From positions 1 through 50,182 of the IMG/VR virus record IMGVR_UViG_3300046318_000184: a DNA stretch of 50,182 bases, one strand, 5' to 3'. Within the stretch, counting starts at the first letter, position 1. Each line of letters opens with the position of its first letter. Shown piece after piece: positions 5,861-22,046 of this stretch. Source of the DNA: a virus. Both the position numbers and the translations under genes were made by a program. The notes under the pieces were generated by a model. That model was not told the origin of the DNA. It saw only the letters and a program-made list of their open reading frames with translations, and ran no database searches.

Positions 5861-6337
5861 ATGAACGAAGAGATCTTCGAATCTTACGCGATACAGATGG
5901 AGCCACTGCTTCCACTAGCCAAAAAGGCTTACGGCTCTAGAACAACTAAGTCACCGCAGCACGACGCTTCCCGAGAATATACTCGACTACTCGTTGAGTT
6001 CTACGGCAAGGGTGGAAGCCTAATACAGATGGCAAAGCGTCTAGACGTGACCTACCCAGGTATTCGCAGAAGAATTTTGACTGATGAAATTCCAGCAGAG
6101 CCAAAAGGCAAGAACAGCAAGTCCGCACCGCATGAAGTAGTTGAGGCCGCAATACGAGTCAAGTTGGCCCACCTCGAAGACGGGTCAACCGCATACCACG
6201 ACCAGATACGCCACGAGTATGAGATCAACAAAATCTCCCTAGCTAAGCTAGCTAAAGAGCTCGGGCTTAGCTCAGCGAACCCGCTCTACTATGCAGTAAC
6301 TCGATCGAGAGTCAACAGTAGGCAAGACGCCCTATAA
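5861..6337 (+). CDS. Helix-turn-helix DNA-binding protein, 158 aa
   Basis: Two helix-turn-helix-like segments are visible: GGSLIQMAKRLDVTYPGIRRRI (about residues 51-72) and NKISLAKLAKELGLSSANPLYYAV (about 123-146). Both follow the pattern of a sigma-region-4 or resolvase-type HTH. The protein is basic overall. It is the only rightward gene in the left 12 kb, is transcribed alone from its own promoter and ends at a strong terminator. That isolated, divergent placement is typical of a phage regulator, but no target is known. Confidence 0.7.
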   Translation: MNEEIFESYAIQMEPLLPLAKKAYGSRTTKSPQHDASREYTRLLVEFYGKGGSLIQMAKRLDVTYPGIRRRILTDEIPAEPKGKNSKSAPHEVVEAAIRVKLAHLEDGSTAYHDQIRHEYEINKISLAKLAKELGLSSANPLYYAVTRSRVNSRQDAL

Positions 6338-6375
6338 AAAAAGAAAACCCCCTCGAAAGAGGGGGTATCTTTTTA
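6338..6375. terminator. Bidirectional terminator
   Basis: CCCCCTC (6,348-6,354) pairs perfectly with GAGGGGG (6,359-6,365) around a GAAA loop. It is flanked by an A-run on the left and TTTTT on the right, so it can stop both the rightward HTH gene and the leftward gene at 6,382. Confidence 0.85.
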
Positions 6376-6381
6376 CTCAGT

Positions 6382-6648
6382 TTAGAGTTCTGATGCAGCC
6401 TTGTTCTTGGCAACCTCTGCTTCAGCAGACGATGCAAAAGCAATGTTGATTTCGTCTTCGTCAAGAACACCGTCTACAACGTAGGCACGTGCTAGAGACT
6501 CAGCAACTTCCATGACACCGACGAATGCGGCAACAAGGGCTGACTGCCAGAGTTCGACTCCAGCGATTGAACCAGCGGCTAGAACACCGCTAACTTTTAG
6601 GATTACAAGAGCAATAGTTCTCTTGAAAATCTTTTTTGCAATTTCCAT
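6382..6648 (-). CDS. Small membrane protein, possible holin
   Basis: The 88-residue protein has a basic start (MEIAKKIFKRT), a hydrophobic stretch (IALVILKVSGVLAAGSIAGV) and a second (LWQSALVAAFVGVMEVA), giving one or two membrane helices, then an acidic and Ala-rich tail. The size and topology fit actinophage holins, but no endolysin is adjacent. The start is supported by GGGAGA upstream. It is followed by a terminator. Confidence 0.6.
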   Translation of the reverse strand: MEIAKKIFKRTIALVILKVSGVLAAGSIAGVELWQSALVAAFVGVMEVAESLARAYVVDGVLDEDEINIAFASSAEAEVAKNKAASEL

Positions 6649-6700
6649 TTGGATCTCCCAGGGGTAGGTTAATGAATAACCCTCTCCCAGGTCTAATCCA

Positions 6701-6706
6701 ATTATA
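6701..6706 (-). promoter_or_regulatory. TATAAT -10 element before the membrane-protein gene
   Basis: A perfect TATAAT on the minus strand lies about 52 bases before the ATG at 6,648, just after the WhiB stop codon. No convincing -35 is seen. Confidence 0.35.
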
Positions 6707-6713
6707 CATCAGA

Positions 6714-7040
6714 TTACGTAGTGCTACGCGACGGCATCCTCGGCTCGGTGCGGAGACCACGAAGGATCTTCGAGCGGTCCGTCTCAGTGGTGCCACCCCA
6801 GATACCCCTCAGCTCTGGACGCTTCATGGCATAGGCACGACACGCGTGCATATACTCGCATCCACCGCAGATCTTCTTGGCCTCGCGCTCATAAGGGTAA
6901 CGCTCACGAGCTTTAGTCATTGAACTCTCCGGAGCGTCCTCTGAGAAAAATGCTTCAGGGTTAGACTCTGTGCAAGGAGGTGGACCATACAGCTCGAAGT
7001 CCGGGTAGTCTTCTTCTGGCTGGAATGTAAAAATTGTCAT
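6714..7040 (-). CDS. whiB: WhiB-family iron-sulfur transcription factor
   Basis: The protein has the four conserved cysteines (Cys23, then Cys58-x2-Cys61-x5-Cys67) that bind a [4Fe-4S] cluster, followed by the GIWGGTT turn (79-85) and a basic C-terminal segment for DNA contact. WhiB proteins are confined to actinobacteria and their phages and act with the primary sigma factor. In phage TM4 a WhiB blocks host division and superinfection, so a similar role is possible. The N-terminal 20 residues are acidic and specific to this protein. A second WhiB is at 30,299. Confidence 0.93.
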   Translation of the reverse strand: MTIFTFQPEEDYPDFELYGPPPCTESNPEAFFSEDAPESSMTKARERYPYEREAKKICGGCEYMHACRAYAMKRPELRGIWGGTTETDRSKILRGLRTEPRMPSRSTT

Positions 7041-7061
7041 GCGTCTCTGTCTCTCTCGGTT

Positions 7062-7253
7062 TTATACGAACGGCTTGTTAGTGCTGAATCCGCCACCCTT
7101 AAAACTAATTGGTGGAGCATTGAACACTCTCTGAAGTTTACCAGAGCAACCCTCGCTAACGCAAGTCAGCTGCTTCTGATCCTCAGACATACCGCGTTCT
7201 TCACTGTATTTGTGCTCGCTATTTTCAGAGCATTTGTATTCGTAAGTAGGCAT
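7062..7253 (-). CDS. FmdB-like zinc-ribbon protein, 63 aa
   Basis: The start MPTYEYKC and the later CVSEGC, with the end GGGF, match the FmdB putative regulatory protein family, which forms a small zinc ribbon (Cys8 plus the Cys pair at about 31 and 36). The expected second Cys of the first knuckle is replaced here (ENSEHKYSE, with His), so metal binding may be altered. I chose the MPTYEY start rather than six codons upstream because it is the family start. A TATGAT -10 lies six bases before this ATG, suggesting a leaderless mRNA. Confidence 0.8.
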   Translation of the reverse strand: MPTYEYKCSENSEHKYSEERGMSEDQKQLTCVSEGCSGKLQRVFNAPPISFKGGGFSTNKPFV

Positions 7254-7259
7254 ACCATA

Positions 7260-7265
7260 ATCATA
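7260..7265 (-). promoter_or_regulatory. -10 element for FmdB-like and WhiB genes
   Basis: TATGAT on the minus strand is separated from the ATG at 7,253 by six bases. It directly follows the nrd terminator, where a new promoter is expected. No clear -35 is present. Confidence 0.4.
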
Positions 7266-7271
7266 CCGCAT

Positions 7272-7301
7272 AAAAGAAAACCCCTCCCGAAGGAGAGGTT
7301 C
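7272..7301 (-). terminator. Terminator of the nrd operon
   Basis: On the minus strand CCTCTCC pairs with GGAGGGG (one G-T pair) around a TTCG loop, followed by TTTTCTTTT. It closes the nrdHIEF transcript. Confidence 0.85.
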
Positions 7302-7305
7302 TCAT

Positions 7306-7352
7306 TTAGTTATTGGCACAGCAGGAGCAGTTACCGCATTCACAACTGGACA

Positions 7353-7353
<1 letters not shown>
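7306..7353 (-). CDS. Cys-rich 15-aa peptide following nrdF
   Basis: Immediately after nrdF, and overlapping its stop codon (TAATG), is a frame reading MSSCECGNCSCCANN, ending in TAA before the operon terminator. Five of 15 residues are Cys, in the pattern C-x-C-x2-C-x-C-C. The coupling and placement argue that it is translated. A role in metal delivery or redox chemistry for the di-metal NrdF or for NrdH is attractive but unproven. The short length makes chance occurrence possible. Confidence 0.5.
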
Positions 7354-10407
<3,054 letters not shown>

Positions 10408-10435
<28 letters not shown>

Positions 10436-10821
10436 AGCTGTTCCATCTTCCTTTTTACTTCTAGTACATCGTCAGGGGTTCCAAAGATTTCTACTCGATG
10501 CAGCACTGGAACTCCTGTTTTTGCTGAAACGATTTCTGCGGCTTTACAATAATGCTCGCCAAAGTTTGTGTTACCTAGCCCCACAACACCTTTGATGTGA
10601 GACCTGTTTTGTGGAACGTTTAGAAACTTAACGACTTGTCTAGGAACCGAATGAGATTCACTACCGCCACCGTATGTTGGCACAAATAGTACATAATCAA
10701 CGTCCACTAAAGTCGGCAACTCATCATCCCATCTAATAGGAATTCTAGTCGATGGGGTACCTAGTTTTTCAATAAACCGATGAGTATTACCAGAATAGTT
10801 GGAGAAATATACAATCTCCAT
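10408..10821 (-). CDS. nrdI: NrdI flavodoxin-like protein
   Basis: NrdI is the flavodoxin that generates the oxidant for assembling the manganese-tyrosyl cofactor in NrdF. The FMN phosphate loop ([11 protein letters not shown], from about residue 6), the PTYGGG loop near residue 50 and the [12 protein letters not shown] segment near 83-94 are characteristic. It is encoded between nrdH (six-base gap) and nrdE (28-base overlap). The 137-residue length is typical. Confidence 0.94.
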
Positions 10822-10827
10822 AATTAA

Positions 10828-11049
10828 CTATTCGGCTAGTGCTGAAATCTTGTCTGGACGGAACCCGCTCCAGTGAACGTCTCCCGAAATAACAACAGGA
10901 GCAGCCGCATAACCTAGCTCACGAACCATGTCCATAGCCTCAGAGTCTTGACTTAAGTCAACTACTTCAAATGGCGTTCCGTTCTTTGTAAGCATACGTT
11001 TGGTGCTATCGCATTGGACACAAGCTGGGAGAGTATAAACGGTTACCAT
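10828..11049 (-). CDS. nrdH: NrdH glutaredoxin-like redoxin
   Basis: The 73-residue thioredoxin-fold protein supplies electrons to NrdE. It has the CVQC active site (Cys10 and Cys13), the conserved cis-Pro segment (AAPVV) and the NrdH signature end WSGFRPDKI. It is the first gene of the nrdHIEF operon and thus sets its promoter position (see 11,066). Confidence 0.94.
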   Translation of the reverse strand: MVTVYTLPACVQCDSTKRMLTKNGTPFEVVDLSQDSEAMDMVRELGYAAAPVVISGDVHWSGFRPDKISALAE

Positions 11050-11065
11050 TGTAGATCTTTCTAAA

Positions 11066-11102
11066 TGAGGGAGGGGGTATTCTAGTATAAGTCAAAAATC
11101 AA
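11066..11102 (-). promoter_or_regulatory. Probable promoter of nrdHIEF
   Basis: On the minus strand the gap before nrdH holds TTGATTTTTGACTTATAC followed by TAGAAT, so a -10 of TAGAAT or TATACT is available with T-rich -35-like sequences. The spacing is not ideal for any single pair. No NrdR box was recognised. Confidence 0.35.
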
Positions 11103-11113
11103 AAATCGATTTT

Positions 11114-11344
11114 CTACTTAGATGATGATACCGCATCTACTATGTCTTTGCAAATCGGACAGACTTTTAGCTTCTGAGGATCGCGATGAGGCACAAAAAC
11201 CTTGCCACACAAGGCAACCACAGGGGTTCCCATGACATACCCCTCAGTAACTTTTGCAGCCTCCGCATAATGAGCCATAGGCTCGTCATCTTTTTCATCA
11301 ACATCTAGGTCGACATCTGGCTTCTCAAGCACGTCTACGGACAC
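11114..11344 (-). CDS. DUF3039-family zinc protein, 76 aa
   Basis: The core HYAEAAKVTEGYVMGTPVVALCGKVFVPHRDPQKLKVCPICK matches the actinobacterial DUF3039 pattern: an AGTPVxALCG-type strand then a CPxCK knuckle, probably binding zinc with the upstream Cys and His. The N-terminal 25 residues are highly acidic. It overlaps the stop of the upstream GH130-like gene by one base. The function of the family is unknown; in phages it occurs among regulatory and metabolic genes. Confidence 0.75.
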   Translation of the reverse strand: MSVDVLEKPDVDLDVDEKDDEPMAHYAEAAKVTEGYVMGTPVVALCGKVFVPHRDPQKLKVCPICKDIVDAVSSSK

Positions 11345-12291
11345 TAGATTTCCTTCAAACTTTCTAAAACTGCTTCCAGTTTAATTTTACCAAGATACGA
11401 GGCCACATCTTTATATCCATAGGATACCACAACATCGTCACCGCATACCACTAAACCAGCCGCAAACTCAATATCTACGTCTTGGAAAGTGAACAGATCA
11501 CCCAGGTGGGTCAACGTGCCATCACTACTGTACTTTGCAAATCTATGCAGGTACTTTCTAACAGAAAAATTTGTATAGCCGAATGTCCGCGGAATAAACT
11601 TGTATTCTTTTCTGACCTCGGCCTCGTGGACTATAGCCAGGTATGACCCATCAGATATCTCCCATAGACAACTACCCCCGCGTATATTGTTTCCGGCAGT
11701 ATTAGTAGGTTTTCTCGTCTCAATCTTGCCAATATCTTTTTTATATACAGATGTAGCACTATAGACAAAGTCAAACTTGGATGTTTTTTTGTATGGTGGC
11801 ATCCAGTTCTTTTCTACGGGCTGTAGATCGTCCGTGTGATATAGAGCTACCAACTTAGCGTCCCCGCCAGTGATTTTAAACGTGCCAATTCTTGGGATAT
11901 CATCCGTAACATAAGGCTCCCGCATAACAGACAGAAACTCCCACCCGCCATCTCTCCAATAGAGACGACCATCCTCAGGGCCACGTAAGAACTTAAATCC
12001 ACGGTTGTAGTCTAGTTCACGCAAGGATTCAGGAACTACCAACCAATCAGCATCTAGTTTGGCCATAAAAACTCGGTTCTTCACCCGAGTCCCTATAGTT
12101 GCAACTGTCCCACCAGTTTTAGGATCGAAGAAATAGTTGCTGGATCTGAATAAAACAACGTAGCCTTCCTCTGGTGAGTAGGCTATAGACGGATTGAAAG
12201 CAGACCAGCGCTTGTCGGATTCATCAACAAACCTGAGAATCCTCCAGGTCTCCCCTCCCATAGAGGAAAAAGTCGCTATTTCATTGGCCAT
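11344..12291 (-). CDS. GH130-like five-bladed beta-propeller protein (copy 1)
   Basis: The 315-residue protein resembles the GH130 / mannoside phosphorylase superfamily. It shows FNPSIAY (blade 1), GPEDGRL corresponding to the family's catalytic ExDxR-type segment, VEKNWMP, the RGGS turn, an HEAEVR segment, and DVDIEFAAGL in the last blade. It shares all these landmarks with the protein at 20,963. Members act on glycosidic bonds, either by phosphorolysis or hydrolysis, but the phage versions lie beside tail-fibre genes, and here the two copies flank the fibre cluster. No signal peptide is present. The substrate is unknown, and a transferase-like or binding role is possible. Confidence 0.7.
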   Translation of the reverse strand: MANEIATFSSMGGETWRILRFVDESDKRWSAFNPSIAYSPEEGYVVLFRSSNYFFDPKTGGTVATIGTRVKNRVFMAKLDADWLVVPESLRELDYNRGFKFLRGPEDGRLYWRDGGWEFLSVMREPYVTDDIPRIGTFKITGGDAKLVALYHTDDLQPVEKNWMPPYKKTSKFDFVYSATSVYKKDIGKIETRKPTNTAGNNIRGGSCLWEISDGSYLAIVHEAEVRKEYKFIPRTFGYTNFSVRKYLHRFAKYSSDGTLTHLGDLFTFQDVDIEFAAGLVVCGDDVVVSYGYKDVASYLGKIKLEAVLESLKEI

Positions 12292-12319
12292 AATACTAAT
12301 TTATCCTACTCTATAAAAG

Positions 12320-12347
12320 TTGATATGAAGTAATTGATGTAAAATAG
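12320..12347 (+). promoter_or_regulatory. Candidate promoter for the tail-fibre operon
   Basis: TTGATA (12,320-12,325) is followed by the AT-rich run TGTAAAATAGTAG, offering TAAAAT (14-bp spacing) or AATAGT (17-bp spacing) as -10. AAGGAC before the ATG at 12,378 serves as ribosome binding site. A divergent leftward promoter for the GH130-like gene must lie in the same 86-bp gap. Confidence 0.4.
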
Positions 12348-12377
12348 TAGAAGCGTTATCTCCCACTAAGGACGTCC

Positions 12378-12737
12378 ATGAGCTGCTCAATTTCCGGTGT
12401 TTACAACATATCCTGTGATCAAGGTGCAACATTCTCGCGCTCAATTACTTGGACAGACTCTGCTCGCAACCCCTACAACCTCACTGGATATACCGCCCGT
12501 ATGCACGTAAGGTCAAACGTAACCTCAAACACTACAGCCGTCACACTCACCACCGAGAACAGCAGAATAGCCCTAGGGGGAGCAGCGGGCACTGTAACTT
12601 TAACTATTGCCGCAGCAGACACAGCGAACCTAACTGCAGGTCTATATGTATATGACCTAGAACTTGTCTCTTCGGCCAACGTTGTAACCCGCCTCATTGA
12701 AGGTAACTTTAACGTTAAGGCTGAGGTGACTCGCTAG
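12378..12737 (+). CDS. Phage beta-sandwich structural protein (LtfC-like domain)
   Basis: The 119-residue protein reads as a compact beta domain: ISCDQGATFSRSITWTDS, NLTGYTARMHVRS, AAGTVTLTIAAADTANL, GLYVYDLELVSS and VTRLIEGNFNVKAEVTR. This order occurs in small tail-associated proteins annotated LtfC/p132/Gp6-like, at the start of tail-fibre or baseplate clusters. It is the first gene of the rightward fibre operon; its stop overlaps the GTG start of the next gene. It is probably a virion adaptor for fibre attachment. Confidence 0.7.
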   Translation: MSCSISGVYNISCDQGATFSRSITWTDSARNPYNLTGYTARMHVRSNVTSNTTAVTLTTENSRIALGGAAGTVTLTIAAADTANLTAGLYVYDLELVSSANVVTRLIEGNFNVKAEVTR

Positions 12738-13195
12738 TGGCTATAGAGTTCGAAGATACAAATAGAAAAGTAATAATCAACCAGCGTGACCAAAACAAGG
12801 TCATCGTTCAAGATAACATAAACAAGGTTGAAGTTGCCATCGGTGGCCCGCAAGGTGCGCCTGGAGTAGCCGGGCCCACGGGGCCGGCGGGAATCCAGGG
12901 TGAGGACGGCCGCTACTATGTTTCTGAAACAGCACCAGAGGACCCACAAATCGGTGACGCATGGTTTCGCTCATCTACTGCTCAAATGTATCTTCGTTAT
13001 GACGGTTTCTGGGTGGAAACATCCACTAGCTACACAGGGCCACGCGGAGAGTCTGGCGCACTGGGAGTGCAGAACTTAGACGGCGGCAGTGCTAGCAGTG
13101 TGTATATTCAAAATCAACTTATAGACGGTGGAAGTGCAGCAAGCATTTACACTCAAAACCAATTAATTAATGGTGGAACGGCAGGAACCTTCTAA
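12737..13195 (+). CDS. Short collagen-containing tail protein, 152 aa (GTG start)
   Basis: Translation starts at a GTG that overlaps the upstream stop (TAGTG). The N-terminal 35 residues form strands (MAIEFEDTNRKVIINQRDQN). A short Gly-X-Y block follows (about residues 37-55: GPQGAPGVAGPTGPAG), then a DGRYYVSETAPEDPQIGDAWF segment common in phage fibre proteins, and a C-terminal set of near repeats (DGGSASSVYIQNQLI, DGGSAASIYTQNQLI, NGGTAGTF). The C-terminal repeats suggest a small trimeric tip. Its stop overlaps the next ATG. Confidence 0.75.
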   Translation: MAIEFEDTNRKVIINQRDQNKVIVQDNINKVEVAIGGPQGAPGVAGPTGPAGIQGEDGRYYVSETAPEDPQIGDAWFRSSTAQMYLRYDGFWVETSTSYTGPRGESGALGVQNLDGGSASSVYIQNQLIDGGSAASIYTQNQLINGGTAGTF

Positions 13196-14979
13196 TGGCA
13201 CAGCAAATTCAACTAAGAAGCGACACAACCGGAGGCTGGGAGGACAATAATCCTATCCTTGCCCAAGGTGAACTTGGTTACGACATAACTACCAAAACTT
13301 TTAAAATTGGTGATGGCGAGAGCACGTGGTCTGAGCTGGATTATTTTTCCGGAAATGGACTAACCCTTCCCACTAGTATCAAGGACACCAACGGTGCTGA
13401 CCTGATTGTGTTCGAGAAGGGCTACACCGGCGTTGCCCGCATCGATGCTGTTCAAGACGACCTTGCACTTCGCTCGGCTCGCGACATTCTTCTATACGCT
13501 GGAGATGACGGCCCTGGAAAGGTCTACATTGGTTGGGGAGATGCAAACTACACTCCCGACGCTACCAATGAAGTTGCAACTATTGGTTATGTAGATGAAG
13601 CAACTGGGGCAAACGCAGTAAAGTACCGTGTTTGGGGATACCCAAGTGACAATGCAATTGCAATTATGCCAACTACTGACGGTGAGTCAATTGCACTAAA
13701 GTCTAGCGACGCCGCTGCTATTCGCTGGCATGTTCGTAATAATGGTGCAAGTGGTCAGTCTATAATTCCTACCTCAGCGGAAGTTACTGCTGGTGAGGGG
13801 AACTACCTGGTCGTATTTACTATTCCTGAGCAGGATTCAGTTCCTCCTGTAGGTCCATACTATTACCAAATTAACTGCCCAGATAATGACTTATATAACG
13901 CTGCACTATACGCTCAAGCAGCAACAACAACTACACTCACTTTTTATTATGATATAGACCCCGGAGAATTTAGTTCCGCTGGTGCCTCTATCTATCCACC
14001 CTCTGTGTACGCCCAGTTTGAGGTAAACGAAGATGGTGCGTATATCAAGATTGCTGACTGGACGAGTGGCCAGGGATCGTACTCCCAGACATGGCAGTTC
14101 ACAAAAGAAGGTGCTATCCACTTCCCCTACGGTTACTCCAACCAGCGAACTGGTAACGGAGATGTCCTACGTTTTGCTTCTTCAACTGATCAAGCAATCA
14201 TCACCGGACCAATTGCTACAGAGAGTGCACCTAACGCTGGTCGTCTAGTTGTTGCTGGACAGGACGGCTCTACCAATGGAGACTACGATGGAGAAGGTGG
14301 AGACATCTATCTCTGGGCTGGTCGAGGAGGCGGAACCAACGGAGACGGTGGAGACATCAAGATTGACGGTGGAAATGGCCTTGGCACTGCTCAGGGCGGT
14401 TACGTCAAGATTCGTGGTGGAAACGCTGACACTGGCAATGGCGGTTTTGTACAGATTGAAAGTGGATACTCTAACTCTTCTGGGCAGGGTGGAAATATCT
14501 CTATCAACGCTCAAGCAGGCGGTGCAGTCACTATCACTGGTAACGGTAACATTGACCTGTATTCAACTAACGGTGTCTATGTAAATGAAGATCTGGTTGC
14601 TACCCAGACATATGTCACCGCGGCGAAGAGCACTTTCCCAATGGTTCTCGCTACTGACAATGGAAGTTTGACTGGCGAGATTAACCACGTCGGTAAGCTC
14701 CTGTATGCAAACTTGGTCCAAGATACAGCATATTTTGCAATTCCAACTAATGCAACTGTTGCCATCCCTGTCGGCTCTGAAATCAAGTTTGCCACTAGCG
14801 GAGAAAGCATTTGGCAGATTTCTGCCGTAGATGGTGAGACAACAACTTTGGTAGGAGAAGGCAGCAACGGCTACACAGCAGTGAATTACAACTTCATTAT
14901 TCCTCCTAATGCAACGGCAACTCTTCTCAAGGTTGAAACAGACCGTTGGATTCTTTCTGGACTTCGTCTAACTGACTAA
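13195..14979 (+). CDS. Tail fibre protein with Mtd-like N-terminal domain
   Basis: The first 50 residues ([20 protein letters not shown], then [20 protein letters not shown]) match the N-terminal attachment domain of phage tail proteins related to major tropism determinant. A beta-rich middle follows. Residues of about 350-445 form a Gly-rich repeat block, with [45 protein letters not shown] and [12 protein letters not shown], which reads like rungs of a beta-helix with one turn per 17-22 residues. The C-terminal 150 residues form a globular domain ([23 protein letters not shown]). It is probably a receptor-binding fibre. The next gene starts 11 bases after its stop. Confidence 0.8.
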   Translation: MAQQIQLRSDTTGGWEDNNPILAQGELGYDITTKTFKIGDGESTWSELDYFSGNGLTLPTSIKDTNGADLIVFEKGYTGVARIDAVQDDLALRSARDILLYAGDDGPGKVYIGWGDANYTPDATNEVATIGYVDEATGANAVKYRVWGYPSDNAIAIMPTTDGESIALKSSDAAAIRWHVRNNGASGQSIIPTSAEVTAGEGNYLVVFTIPEQDSVPPVGPYYYQINCPDNDLYNAALYAQAATTTTLTFYYDIDPGEFSSAGASIYPPSVYAQFEVNEDGAYIKIADWTSGQGSYSQTWQFTKEGAIHFPYGYSNQRTGNGDVLRFASSTDQAIITGPIATESAPNAGRLVVAGQDGSTNGDYDGEGGDIYLWAGRGGGTNGDGGDIKIDGGNGLGTAQGGYVKIRGGNADTGNGGFVQIESGYSNSSGQGGNISINAQAGGAVTITGNGNIDLYSTNGVYVNEDLVATQTYVTAAKSTFPMVLATDNGSLTGEINHVGKLLYANLVQDTAYFAIPTNATVAIPVGSEIKFATSGESIWQISAVDGETTTLVGEGSNGYTAVNYNFIIPPNATATLLKVETDRWILSGLRLTD

Positions 14980-14990
14980 CTAAGGTAACA

Positions 14991-19787
<4,797 letters not shown>

Positions 19788-19790
19788 ACA

Positions 19791-20408
19791 ATGTCATTAA
19801 TACGTTCAGGTATTGCTGTCAACTTTACAGGTGGAGATTACAGCACCACTAATAAAGACGCAAACGGTTTCTGGCTTGACATCACTACTTACGCATCAAA
19901 TACTAGAGTAGAGACAAATGACACAGTTTTAGACGTCGGAACCCTAACACTACGCCATGCTTTTACAGGAACGCAGTTTACAAACTTCACACTCTACGTC
20001 TACCTTCGAGCAGAGTTTAGGCTTAACGGAGTACTTACCTATAAGTACCTATTTGGCGACTCCAACGGTGCTTCGGTTGGCTCAAAATCTATGACAGGTG
20101 GAAGCACAACACTAATCTCGGGTGCAAGCATCGTCGCTGTCACAATCCCACACAACGCTGATGGCTCTCGCCCAGATGTTGTAGTCAGAGGCTACTGCGA
20201 CTCAACGTCTACCGCAACCTACGTCCCGGCGTCAACTACTGCCAATACTGGCTCTATAGTGTTTGACGACCTGCCAGTAGCAAAAAGATACGACTCATCA
20301 GGGTACTATCAATACACCAATAGCCACCTAAGATATGACGGAACCCACTGGGTGAACACAGCAACCAGGTACCGCTATGACGGAACCCACTGGATAAATC
20401 TTAGTTAG
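19791..20408 (+). CDS. Tail protein, 205 aa, last gene of fibre operon (DUF859-like)
   Basis: The protein is beta-rich (SLIRSGIAVNFTGGDYSTTN, FTNFTLYVYLRAEFRLNG, SIVAVTIPHNADGSRPDV) and resembles siphovirus minor structural proteins of the DUF859 type. The C-terminus has two near-identical repeats, RYDGTHWVNTA and RYDGTHWINLS, likely small carbohydrate-binding-like hairpins. It starts four bases after the giant fibre stop. Its stop overlaps the end of the convergent TPR gene by eight bases, so no terminator separates the two. Confidence 0.7.
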   Translation: MSLIRSGIAVNFTGGDYSTTNKDANGFWLDITTYASNTRVETNDTVLDVGTLTLRHAFTGTQFTNFTLYVYLRAEFRLNGVLTYKYLFGDSNGASVGSKSMTGGSTTLISGASIVAVTIPHNADGSRPDVVVRGYCDSTSTATYVPASTTANTGSIVFDDLPVAKRYDSSGYYQYTNSHLRYDGTHWVNTATRYRYDGTHWINLS

Positions 20409-20976
20409 TGTCTAACCTATCTAGATTTTCTTTAGAAGCTTTTCTGTAGATTTCCGGACATCTCTCGTCAACGGCAAGCTTTCTCAAAGCGGCCAAACTC
20501 TCTGACTTACGACCGACCCACCATGCGGCAACTGCCTGCTGAAATACTGCTGAATACCAATCCACATAGCCAGTATCTGCTGGCAAATCAAAGAGCTGAC
20601 GATTGTTTCTATAGGCTAGCGAAGCATAGGTATAACTTTCTTGCCATTGGCTAGCACGCTCATAGAATACGGACAGTGCCCAGTAGGCCTCAGGTCTGTC
20701 AGGCAAGTAAGCAATAGCCTGAAGCAGACTATTACTTACAGTAAGTCCACGGCCAGTCTGCCGATCAATGCACTGAGCAACTTTAATCAAAGCGGAGTAA
20801 GTCAAATCAATGTGAGTCTCATATCCGTACTCAGCCGCACGTAGGTAGAAGCTGACAGCAGACGCAGTCTGACCTAATTTTTCATACTCAATAGCGAGAG
20901 CAAGATTCTTTTCAGGGTTATATGTATCTTTAGATAGATCAATGGTGAGAAGCTCTATAGTTTTATTTGGGTTCAT
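20401..20976 (-). CDS. TPR-repeat protein, 191 aa
   Basis: At least three tetratricopeptide-like helical pairs are visible: NLALAIEYEKLGQTASAVSFYLRAAEYG, PEAYWALSVFYERASQWQESYTYASLAY, and a degenerate last repeat (AVAAWWVGRKSESLAALRKLA). Similar TPR modules often form the C-terminal half of glycosyltransferases that act on protein or surface glycans. Here the domain stands alone after the GH130-like gene, whose stop it overlaps by 14 bases. I chose the ATG at 20,976 because AAGGA lies 11 bases upstream; an ATG four codons earlier has no spacing. It is probably a scaffold. Confidence 0.7.
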   Translation of the reverse strand: MNPNKTIELLTIDLSKDTYNPEKNLALAIEYEKLGQTASAVSFYLRAAEYGYETHIDLTYSALIKVAQCIDRQTGRGLTVSNSLLQAIAYLPDRPEAYWALSVFYERASQWQESYTYASLAYRNNRQLFDLPADTGYVDWYSAVFQQAVAAWWVGRKSESLAALRKLAVDERCPEIYRKASKENLDRLDTN

Positions 20977-21982
20977 AAGACAACGCATCCTTAACTAATT
21001 CGTCGACAAGCTTTGATGGCATACGAAGAATAAATGCCGCATTATCTTGAAAGCCAAAACTTACAAGTAGGTCTCCACCAAGCTCAGCCGCGCCAGTAAC
21101 AAACTCGATATCTCCACCAAGAAAAATCAATGGCTCTGTAGATACACCAATTAATTTGAACTCAGTATTCCAGACCACCAACCTGTGTCGATATAGGCCA
21201 TCTTTCTGTCCCAAATAGTTTCGAGACAGGTCTACTTCATGTGTAAACGCAATATAGTGGTCACCCCACCGCAACACATGCGAACCCCCACGCTGGTCCT
21301 TTTGCGGAACAAACGATTCAACCAAAGCAACTTGAGCACAACCAGCTGGCTCTTCTGGCCAAGTGCGAACAACCTCAGTCGGGCTAGTCCACTTCACAAA
21401 ATGGAAAGGCTTGTCAAGGATCGGCATCCAGTTCTTTTCGCAGTACGAATCATCTAACCCAGGTGCAGGAATACGTAGACGAGACACTTCTTTAATCGTC
21501 CAAGTCTCTTCGTCAATCTCAATCTCGCTTAGCTCCATACGCCCCTGACCATTAGTAGTGGTGTCACGGCGGACTCCAATCGAGTACCATTTGCCTTCCC
21601 ACTTAACTAGCCGGCAATCTTCTTCACCAGCAAATTCCCATAGCGGCGGAACATCTAGTTTAGAGGTGTCAATCAGCCCATAGCCAATCATTGACAAATC
21701 GCTATCCAGCTTACAGATGTAGTTGGTAGTGCGTAGGTTTTGATCAGCCTCTGGGTGCAGGTATGCAAGCGGTCCCCAGCGGCTAGGGAATCTCTGGTCA
21801 TTTTCAGAGTGGTAGAGGGTGTAGTTGACATGGCGTAGGTTTACGTAAATTCCGCCCTCATCGGTAACAAAGACCGAAGGGTTCATAAGTCCTGTCCCTG
21901 CAGTCAACCCCTGAGAAATAACAAGCGGGGCCAGCTTACCGCCTAAGTCAATAGATCGTTGTACAAGTGTCGTGTTCGTCAT
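20963..21982 (-). CDS. GH130-like five-bladed beta-propeller protein (copy 2)
   Basis: This 339-residue homologue of the 11,344 protein has MNPSVFV, GEEDCRL, CEKNWMP, RGGSHVL, HEVDLSR and GGDIEFVTGAAEL in the same order, which marks each blade of the GH130-type propeller. Like copy 1 it has no signal peptide. The start at 21,982 was chosen because a TAGAAT -10 lies only seven bases upstream; the earlier in-frame ATG would be upstream of the promoter. It is co-transcribed with the TPR gene. The substrate is unknown. Confidence 0.7.
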   Translation of the reverse strand: MTNTTLVQRSIDLGGKLAPLVISQGLTAGTGLMNPSVFVTDEGGIYVNLRHVNYTLYHSENDQRFPSRWGPLAYLHPEADQNLRTTNYICKLDSDLSMIGYGLIDTSKLDVPPLWEFAGEEDCRLVKWEGKWYSIGVRRDTTTNGQGRMELSEIEIDEETWTIKEVSRLRIPAPGLDDSYCEKNWMPILDKPFHFVKWTSPTEVVRTWPEEPAGCAQVALVESFVPQKDQRGGSHVLRWGDHYIAFTHEVDLSRNYLGQKDGLYRHRLVVWNTEFKLIGVSTEPLIFLGGDIEFVTGAAELGGDLLVSFGFQDNAAFILRMPSKLVDELVKDALSYEPK

Positions 21983-21989
21983 TAAACTA

Positions 21990-21995
21990 ATTCTA
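21990..21995 (-). promoter_or_regulatory. -10 element for the GH130-like/TPR genes (leaderless)
   Basis: TAGAAT on the minus strand is separated from the ATG at 21,982 by seven bases, so transcription should begin at or next to the start codon. The same 64-bp gap must also hold the divergent promoter for the gene at 22,047. Confidence 0.45.
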
Positions 21996-22046
21996 GCAGT
22001 TTTCAAAGCCAGTAGTGTAGACTTTAGTAAAAGTGATAGGAATATA